Positions 58,410-64,000 of a DNA stretch of 64,000 bases are shown here, one piece after another. A program made the translations under genes and the position numbers. This stretch comes from JAGORM01 sp050255815 (GTDB taxonomy: Bacteria > Patescibacteriota > Microgenomatia > Levybacterales > GWA1-39-11). Location of the stretch: assembly GCA_050255815.1 (NCBI GenBank), contig JBLMVJ010000014.1:1-64000 (forward strand), written 5' to 3'. How positions within the stretch are numbered: the stretch's first letter is position 1; each line of letters starts with the position of its first letter. Below the pieces are notes generated by a model, which saw nothing but the letters and a program-made list of their open reading frames with translations, was not told the origin of the DNA and searched no databases.

Positions 58410-59456
58410 CTATTGTTCTAAGACTTTAATGCCAGGCAGGTCTTTGCCGGACAGGAATTCCAGCATGGCACCGCCGCCGGTAGAAACAAAAGAAAACCTA
58501 TCAAGCATATTGTGCTGCTTCAGAAGTGTCAGACTGTCCCCGCCGCCTACTACGGTATAAGCGCCGGAGTTAGCAATAGCTTCTGCAATCTTCAGGGTAT
58601 TTGCTTCTGTTTCAGGATTTCCCATTTTCCCGACCGGCCCGTTCCATACTATGGTTTTGGCCAGCATAAAAATCTGGATAAAGTTTTCCGTATCTTTGGG
58701 GGTAATGTCCAGCCCGTCCTCAGTATTATCAGCAACCAGGACAACACATTTATGGTCCCCTTGTTTTTCTTCCTGCACTCCCATAAGGATTTTATCCTGC
58801 TCTGCAATCTGTCCACCCACCAGTACATAATCCGCTATTTTATGCATGGTTTCTACCATAGGCAGTTTGGTTTCAATCTTTGCGCCCCCTATAACAACTA
58901 CTAACGGCCGTTCCGGATTTTCCAGAATTTTTGAAAGGGTTGCAGTCTCTTCCTGGAGATGGAAGCCGGCATAAGAAGGAAGAATGGTGGGGATGCCGCT
59001 GATAGAGGCGTGATCCCTATGGGAAACTGCAAAAGCCTCATTTACATAAACGTCTCCCAGTGCAGCCAGTTTCTTTACAAACTCTTCCCCTTTTTCCTCT
59101 TCTTCAGGGAAGAACCGTAGGTTTTCTACCACAAACATATGGTCTGTGATTTTCCATCCGTTAAAATCCCCCAGTTTTGTCTCTTCTGTTACCCCATTAA
59201 ATTTCTGGGCATACCATTTTGCTATAGGAAGCAGGGTAAATTCCGGGTTTTCTTTCCCATCAGGCCGTCCCAAGTGCCCCAGGATAACAACGGTTCCCTG
59301 GTGGTCTAAAATGTACCGGACGGTTTCCAAGCTGGAGGCAAGACGCGTGTCATCAGATATAACTTCTCCCTGCAGGTCTACGTCTGTATCTACGCGTACC
59401 AGGGCCTTCTTATTTTCAAAGGATGGTACAGCTCCTATATTTTTTAACTCAGGCAT
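58410..59456 (-). CDS. pgk: Phosphoglycerate kinase, compact form
   Basis: A 348-residue protein, about 45 residues shorter than the family norm. Present: ALVRVDTDVDL (usually RVDFNVP), LGHLGRPDG, ENLRFFPEEE, IGGAKIETKL, WNGPVGKMGNPE and the C-terminal VVGGGDSLTLL, FVSTGGGAMLEFL. The missing part lies between the two nucleotide-site segments, where the GGGMA...DxxVA section is contracted. It transfers phosphate from 1,3-bisphosphoglycerate to ADP. It is opposite in strand to gap, with its own promoter. Confidence 0.93.
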   Translation of the reverse strand: MPELKNIGAVPSFENKKALVRVDTDVDLQGEVISDDTRLASSLETVRYILDHQGTVVILGHLGRPDGKENPEFTLLPIAKWYAQKFNGVTEETKLGDFNGWKITDHMFVVENLRFFPEEEEKGEEFVKKLAALGDVYVNEAFAVSHRDHASISGIPTILPSYAGFHLQEETATLSKILENPERPLVVVIGGAKIETKLPMVETMHKIADYVLVGGQIAEQDKILMGVQEEKQGDHKCVVLVADNTEDGLDITPKDTENFIQIFMLAKTIVWNGPVGKMGNPETEANTLKIAEAIANSGAYTVVGGGDSLTLLKQHNMLDRFSFVSTGGGAMLEFLSGKDLPGIKVLEQ

Positions 59457-59462
59457 ACACTA

Positions 59463-59491
59463 GTTATACGGGAAAGAAAAAAAGTTTGCAA
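59463..59491 (-). promoter_or_regulatory. pgk promoter
   Basis: Minus strand: TTGCAA (59486-59491), 17 bp, TATAAC (59463-59468), 6 bases before the ATG at 59456. Confidence 0.65.
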
Positions 59492-59494
59492 GCA

Positions 59495-62002
59495 TTAGCG
59501 GGCCAAAGCTGTAGTTCCCGGAGTAGGGGTGGGAGTTGTGGACGGCGGCATTATGCAGGAAGCCCCGGTATCTGTTCCCTGCAAAAAGTACACGTCTTTT
59601 CCATAACACGGTTTTTTTACTATATCGTCAGGGATGAGAAGCGGACCGTCAGTACTCTTGGAGATAATATTAGTCATGATCTTGTTCCACATAGGAGCAG
59701 CTCCCGTTATTCCTGATGCTAAAGCCTGGCTCATAGGACTATTGTCATTGTTTCCTACCCAGGTTGCGACTACTATATTTGGGGTAAAGCCTACGGTCCA
59801 GTTATCCCGTTTGCTGTCAGTAGTTCCGGTTTTAACGGAAACCCGGTGTCCGGGAATATTTAATGGGGAATTGGTCCCAAATTCTATGGAGCGTGCTGCG
59901 TTGTCTGACAGGATGTCAGAAATAATAAAAGCAACTCCCGGGTCTAATACCTGGGAAGGTTCAGGAGCTTTCTTATATATAGTGCTCCCATTTGCATCTT
60001 TAATTTCCAGGATTGGATTAGGGACATTTTTTTTGCCGCCGTTTGCCACCGTAGAATAGACCGTTGCCAGATCAAGCATGCTGGTTTCAGCAGCCCCCAG
60101 GGTTATGGACAGGCCATACCGTTGGGGTTGGTTCCAACTGGTAATCCCCAGCCTTTGTCCCTGCTCCACAATATTTCCTACCCCCAGTTTTTGCGCAACC
60201 CGCACTGCAGTTATATTAAATGAGTTTGCAAAGGCAATCCGCAGCGGAACATTTCCATGGTTTCTCCCGTCATAGTTAACCGGCGTGTATGCCGGCCCCT
60301 GCGCCTGGGGGATGGAAAGAGGAGAATCATCCAGAAGGGTAGTTTGGGTATATCCGGAAGAAAGTGCCAGGGAATAGGTTACTACTTTTATGGTAGAGCC
60401 GGGCTGGCGCAGGGCTGTAGTAAGGTTTACATTCCCGTCATGTTCCATGTCAAAATAATCCCGAGACCCTACCATTGCAAGGATGTCACCGTTTCTGGGA
60501 TCTAAAATTAAAGAAGACCCATTTGAAATATTCAGGGACGCATCTGCGTCTACCTCAGATGAAACTACCTGTTCTGCCATATCCTGCATCTGGGAATCTA
60601 AGGTGGTTTTTACCTGCAATCCTCCGCGCTCCACTTCAGAGAGGCCATAGCGCTGCTCTAAAAGACTTTTAACATACATCACAAAATGAGGAGCCTTTAT
60701 AATGTTATTAGGTCCGGTAAACGTAAGCTGGGTGGAGAGCGCATCCTGTTCCTGAGAGGAAGAGATGTAATGCTCTTGTGCCATTGCATCCAGCACATCC
60801 TTTTGCCGTTTTTTCCATGCATCAGCATACTCTGAATAAGGGGAGTAAATACTAGGAGCGCGTGGCAGTCCTGCTAAAAAGGCAGATTCTGCCAGATTTA
60901 ATTCTTCAACGTGTTTTCCAAAGTACACTTCTGAAGCTGCTTCCACACCCCATGCAGTCCCGCCATAGGGAACATAGTTAAAGTACAGCTCCAATATCTT
61001 GTCCTTGTTGTAGATACGCTCAGTCCAGAAGGCCAGGACCAGTTCCTTCACTTTCCTGCTGATTGACGGCTCTGATGTTAAGAGTGAGGATTTTACCAGC
61101 TGCTGGGTAATGGTTGAGCCTCCCTGGAATTCATTGTTCGTAGCATCAGACACCAGTGCACGCATTATTCCCCTGATATCAAACCCGGGATGGGTGTAAA
61201 AGTCGCGGTCTTCTATGGCTATAGTTGCATTCCTGAGGTTTTGAGGGATTTTAGACAGCGGTACGATAGTCCGGTTCTGGTTTGCAAAAATCTCATACAG
61301 GAGTTTTCCGTTCCGGTCAAATATTTTTGTTGTTTTTGGGATGGTGCTGACGGAAAGTGTGGAAGGGTTGGGAAGGTCCGTTAAAAAGATAAGGGCAAGT
61401 AGCGGGAGGAAGATGAAAAATGCAGCAAAAACAGCTCCCCACAGAAATACTTTAATAACAAAAAAGATACTGGGTTTTTTTTCTGCCCGTTTGCGCTCTT
61501 CCTCAATTTCTTTCAGGTGCTCTTGTTCTTTTGCAAAAATTGCTCGTGATTTTTTATCCAGCCGGTAAAAAGCAAATAATGGGTACGTGATAACTTTAAG
61601 AAGCAATAAGGCGGTTTGTATGAGAAAGAGTAGGAAGTCAAATAAAACACCTGTTATGAGAAGTGCAGCTTTCAATAGGGCATAGCTGGTCTTGTATGTT
61701 TCCCGCCATGTCTTTTTGCCCGTTTTTTTTACCATCATCATCTGCCAGTTTTTAGGCTTAGGGGCTTTATATAGGACGCGCTTTTTTTTGATAGGTTTTA
61801 CCAGGTGAAACGAGATGTTAAAGTTTCTAAAAAAAAAGAGGGGCCTCCAGTTTGCAGAAGGCTTTTTAATACGTTTTTTCTTCAGGGAAGAAACTTGTTT
61901 TTGGAGAAGCAGTTTGGGAAGGGTGAGTAAAAAAAGCACACTGTCCCCGATCTTTATTAAGACCAGGACCAGCCAAAATATAAGTACTTTTAATGTGTTC
62001 AT
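59495..62002 (-). CDS. Class A penicillin-binding protein (PBP1A-like), second copy
   Basis: An 835-residue protein. The N terminus is unusual: hydrophobic segments at about 5-32 and 110-140 with a basic stretch between, before the usual transmembrane helix at about 187-212. The GT51 domain has AIEDRDFYTHPG and QGGSTITQQLVKSS. The transpeptidase has PGSTIKV near 537, ANSFNIT and SVKTGTTDSKRDNW near 724. It ends in a Thr/Pro tail. It is clearly a paralogue of the 50504 protein. Confidence 0.93.
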   Translation of the reverse strand: MNTLKVLIFWLVLVLIKIGDSVLFLLTLPKLLLQKQVSSLKKKRIKKPSANWRPLFFFRNFNISFHLVKPIKKKRVLYKAPKPKNWQMMMVKKTGKKTWRETYKTSYALLKAALLITGVLFDFLLFLIQTALLLLKVITYPLFAFYRLDKKSRAIFAKEQEHLKEIEEERKRAEKKPSIFFVIKVFLWGAVFAAFFIFLPLLALIFLTDLPNPSTLSVSTIPKTTKIFDRNGKLLYEIFANQNRTIVPLSKIPQNLRNATIAIEDRDFYTHPGFDIRGIMRALVSDATNNEFQGGSTITQQLVKSSLLTSEPSISRKVKELVLAFWTERIYNKDKILELYFNYVPYGGTAWGVEAASEVYFGKHVEELNLAESAFLAGLPRAPSIYSPYSEYADAWKKRQKDVLDAMAQEHYISSSQEQDALSTQLTFTGPNNIIKAPHFVMYVKSLLEQRYGLSEVERGGLQVKTTLDSQMQDMAEQVVSSEVDADASLNISNGSSLILDPRNGDILAMVGSRDYFDMEHDGNVNLTTALRQPGSTIKVVTYSLALSSGYTQTTLLDDSPLSIPQAQGPAYTPVNYDGRNHGNVPLRIAFANSFNITAVRVAQKLGVGNIVEQGQRLGITSWNQPQRYGLSITLGAAETSMLDLATVYSTVANGGKKNVPNPILEIKDANGSTIYKKAPEPSQVLDPGVAFIISDILSDNAARSIEFGTNSPLNIPGHRVSVKTGTTDSKRDNWTVGFTPNIVVATWVGNNDNSPMSQALASGITGAAPMWNKIMTNIISKSTDGPLLIPDDIVKKPCYGKDVYFLQGTDTGASCIMPPSTTPTPTPGTTALAR

Positions 62003-62008
62003 GCCAGT

Positions 62009-62036
62009 ATTTTATCTTCCGATAATCTCGGTACAA
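62009..62036 (-). promoter_or_regulatory. Promoter of the second penicillin-binding protein gene
   Basis: Minus strand: TTGTAC (62031-62036), 16 bp, TAAAAT (62009-62014), 6 bases before the ATG. Confidence 0.55.
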
Positions 62037-62134
62037 AAAGTCTAGGATAAAACCAGGGGATTCAAAGTGATTATAGCCTTGCTGCTGAGTTTTCACAAGA
62101 GGGAAATCATGCCTGATAAAAAGAAGGGAAAACA

Positions 62135-62164
62135 TTGCATTTAGGCAAAAATCTAGGATACAAT
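62135..62164 (+). promoter_or_regulatory. Promoter of the PfkB-family kinase gene
   Basis: TTGCAT (62135-62140), 18 bp, TACAAT (62159-62164), 9 bases before the ATG at 62174. Confidence 0.6.
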
Positions 62165-62173
62165 TAAATTGCT

Positions 62174-63148
62174 ATGAAAACTCTCACCATAGGATCATGT
62201 GATATAGATGTTTTTATAACTCCTATGCTTTCTTCTTCCCTTACCCAGACAGACACTGACGTTTCTTTCCGTTTGGGTGATAAAGTACCTATTAATATAA
62301 ACGGCATGTATCTGGGGGGAAACGGATCTAATGTTTCCGTAGGGTTGAAGCGCTTAGGTATGGAAAGTTATTTCTACTCTTTTTTTGGCAATGACCTGTT
62401 CTCCCACCTGATCCATGATTCTATAGATAAAGAGGGGGTAACGTTAATAAATCATGACGGACTGGGCGATAACACTTCAGTATCCTTAATATTTGATTTT
62501 GACCATGACCGGGTGATTTTTTCCCACCATGATACCAGGGAGCATAAATTTAACCCCTCAACAGTTGATCGGTATGACGCCATGTACCTTACTTCCATAG
62601 GAAAAGAATGGGTGGGCGCCTATAAAGAAATATTAACCTTTATCCATGCCAGCAGTATGATGGTAGCGTTTTCTCCGGGTTCTCCCCAGTTTGCAGATTT
62701 GCAGGATGTGGTTTATGAAATTATTGCAGCCTCACAGCTGATATTTGTGAATAAGGAAGAAGGGGAAAAACTTCTGGCAAAAAAAGGGGAAACTGCAACA
62801 GACGTAAAAGACCTGCTGGTGAAATTATCAAAAATGGGCCCCCCCACCGTTTCTGTAACAGACGGAAAAGAAGGTGCGTACGCATATAGAGACGGTTCAT
62901 TTTATTTTTCCAAACCTTTTGATACACAGGCGCAGACTATTGATAAAACCGGTGCCGGGGACTCCTATGCCGCAGGTTTTTTTGCAGCCCTTCTTCTGGG
63001 CAAGGATATCAAAGAGGCTATGAGATGGGGTTTAGTCAATTCAAATTCAGTGATGCAGAAAGTTGGGGCTGAGCCGGGACTATTAACGCCGGATACTTTA
63101 GAAGCCCAGATTTCCTCACATGCGGACTTCCAGATAGATAGTATTTGA
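62174..63148 (+). CDS. PfkB-family carbohydrate kinase
   Basis: A 324-residue ribokinase-fold protein. Signature 1 region: GGNGSNVSVGLKRLGMESYF. Signature 2: DKTGAGDSYAAGFFAALLLG near 257-276, with the catalytic Asp and anion hole. The sugar cannot be assigned; ribose, adenosine or fructose-6-phosphate are possible. It lies just before the aldolase gene, so a phosphofructokinase-like role would suit the pathway but is inference. Confidence 0.88.
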   Translation: MKTLTIGSCDIDVFITPMLSSSLTQTDTDVSFRLGDKVPININGMYLGGNGSNVSVGLKRLGMESYFYSFFGNDLFSHLIHDSIDKEGVTLINHDGLGDNTSVSLIFDFDHDRVIFSHHDTREHKFNPSTVDRYDAMYLTSIGKEWVGAYKEILTFIHASSMMVAFSPGSPQFADLQDVVYEIIAASQLIFVNKEEGEKLLAKKGETATDVKDLLVKLSKMGPPTVSVTDGKEGAYAYRDGSFYFSKPFDTQAQTIDKTGAGDSYAAGFFAALLLGKDIKEAMRWGLVNSNSVMQKVGAEPGLLTPDTLEAQISSHADFQIDSI

Positions 63149-63211
63149 CTTATCCTTTCGTACCTAATTCCAGGGGTATAACTTTTCCTGAGTTCCAATA
63201 GAACACCATAG

Positions 63212-63241
63212 TTGCAAATGAGAGCAAGAAAAGTATATAAC
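63212..63241 (+). promoter_or_regulatory. Promoter of the aldolase gene
   Basis: TTGCAA (63212-63217), 18 bp, TATAAC (63236-63241). The ATG at 63254 is about 12 bases after the -10. Confidence 0.55.
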
Positions 63242-63253
63242 TAGTAGATACAG

Positions 63254-64000
63254 ATGTTAACACTTCATGAACTTCATCTAAAAGCAAAACAAGAAGGTTG
63301 GGCGGTTCCTCATTTTAATTTTTCTTCCCTGGCACAGCTGAATGGCGTTATAGATGCTGCAAAAAAACTTAATGCGCCTATACTTTTGGGGACCTCTGAG
63401 GGAGAACGGAAATTTGTAGGCCTGAAGCAGGCAGTTGGCCTTGCAAAAAGTTTCCGGGAAGAAGGACTCCCTGTGTATTTAAACGCAGACCATACCCATA
63501 GCGTTGAAGCGGCTATGGCAGCTTTTGACGCAGGATATGACTCTATCCATATAGACCTTTCAAAACTCCCGTTTAGAGAAAATATAGAGGGCACTAAAAA
63601 AGTAGTGGATTACGTAAAAAGTAAAAATCCGGAAGTTGAAGTAGAGGCAGAGCTGGGGTATTTGGTTACCGATTCTTCAAAAATATATAATGAGGTTATT
63701 GAAATTCCGGAAGAGTCTTACACAAAAGTAGAAGAAGCGGTTGAATTTGTTAGTGAAACGCATATAGACCGGTTTGCCCCGGCCGTAGGGAACATGCACG
63801 GTATTGCCTTAAATGATAAGGTCATTAAATTTGATTTGATTGAAAAATTGAGGGAAGCCCTGCCAAAAGACCTTACTTTTACTATTCATGGCGGTTCAGG
63901 AATCCATGATGAGGATATAAAAAAGATGGTGCAGATGGGCTTTAATAATGTACATATTTCTACAGAGCTGAGAAAAGCGTACACTGATGCCCTCAGAAAG
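63254..64000 (+). CDS. fba: Class II fructose-bisphosphate aldolase, cut by window end
   Basis: 249 codons are visible and the frame is open at the window edge. It starts MLTLHELHLKAKQEGWAVPH. Zinc-binding and catalytic motifs: LNADHTHSVEAA (about 79-90), EVEVEAELGYL near 136, FAPAVGNMHG and FTIHGGSGIHDEDI, then NVHISTELRKAY. It cleaves fructose 1,6-bisphosphate. The C-terminal part is missing only because of the window. With gap, pgk and the kinase it gives lower glycolysis a local cluster. Confidence 0.93.
   Translation, partial: MLTLHELHLKAKQEGWAVPHFNFSSLAQLNGVIDAAKKLNAPILLGTSEGERKFVGLKQAVGLAKSFREEGLPVYLNADHTHSVEAAMAAFDAGYDSIHIDLSKLPFRENIEGTKKVVDYVKSKNPEVEVEAELGYLVTDSSKIYNEVIEIPEESYTKVEEAVEFVSETHIDRFAPAVGNMHGIALNDKVIKFDLIEKLREALPKDLTFTIHGGSGIHDEDIKKMVQMGFNNVHISTELRKAYTDALRK

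Noticed and set aside
1..64000. CRISPR array or cas genes
   Set aside because: No regularly spaced identical repeats of 24-40 bp and no Cas-like ORF were seen; the repeats found are short tandem or hairpin types.
1..64000. UGA recoding as in Gracilibacteria
   Set aside because: TGA ends normal-length genes such as rplY and the Crp-like gene, and no in-frame TGA interrupts conserved proteins.

Overview
The window looks like chromosomal DNA of a Candidate Phyla Radiation (Patescibacteria) bacterium, most likely of the Microgenomates type. The evidence is gene content: PrgI and VirB4 homologues with several T4SS_pilin-type subunits, a DUF4012 surface protein, a CvpA-CAP fusion, small compact genes, almost no Shine-Dalgarno sites, and standard use of TGA as a stop codon. 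The taxon is an inference; no rRNA gene is present.

Region 1 (1-15 kb) is a cell-envelope machine related to type IV secretion. A P-loop ATPase with a C-terminal OmpR-type winged helix comes first. Four tandem VirB2-like pilin genes follow, the first carrying a large exported domain. A divergent pair encodes a coiled-coil membrane protein and a small helical protein. A tight plus-strand operon then encodes PrgI, a VirB4-N-like subunit, the VirB4 ATPase, a giant membrane protein with DUF11 and lytic transglycosylase domains, an anchored protein, a CHAP peptidase and an Ig-like anchored protein. No relaxase, VirD4, VirB11 or integrase is seen nearby.

Region 2 (15-33 kb) is mostly on the minus strand: dnaN and dnaA with DnaA boxes inside their promoters, a DsbA-like oxidoreductase preceded by hairpin repeats, a glycosyltransferase, a 5'-3' exonuclease, ftsH, yidD, acyP and trpS. 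Next is a small operon with an Asp/Glu racemase. It lies behind a TrpR-family repressor gene whose promoter contains an almost perfect Escherichia coli-type trp operator, and behind a four-segment attenuator-like structure. Then come a secreted hydrolase, murD, murI, five minus-strand tRNAs around a Nudix gene, a Xer recombinase, an FtsB-like protein, a GIY-YIG protein and an initiator tRNA with a shortened D-loop.

Region 3 (33-50 kb) holds rplY, a TPR protein, glmS behind a long structured leader that may be a divergent glmS ribozyme, a secreted deacetylase-like protein, valS, PH-like membrane proteins, a Crp/Fnr regulator, a flippase, RNase HI, a DUF4012 protein, a P1B-type ATPase and a CvpA-CAP protein.

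Region 4 (50-64 kb) holds two class A penicillin-binding proteins, an O-antigen ligase-like protein, the jag-yidC-rnpA-rpmH cluster, and glycolytic genes (gap, pgk, a PfkB-family kinase, class II aldolase cut by the window edge).

Across the window, sigma70-like promoters (TTGACA or TTGCTT, about 17 bp, then TATAAT or TACAAT) lie so close to start codons, often 6-9 bp, that most operon-first mRNAs should be leaderless. The glmS leader of about 250 bases is the clear exception. Positions of motifs were read by eye; no homology search was run.
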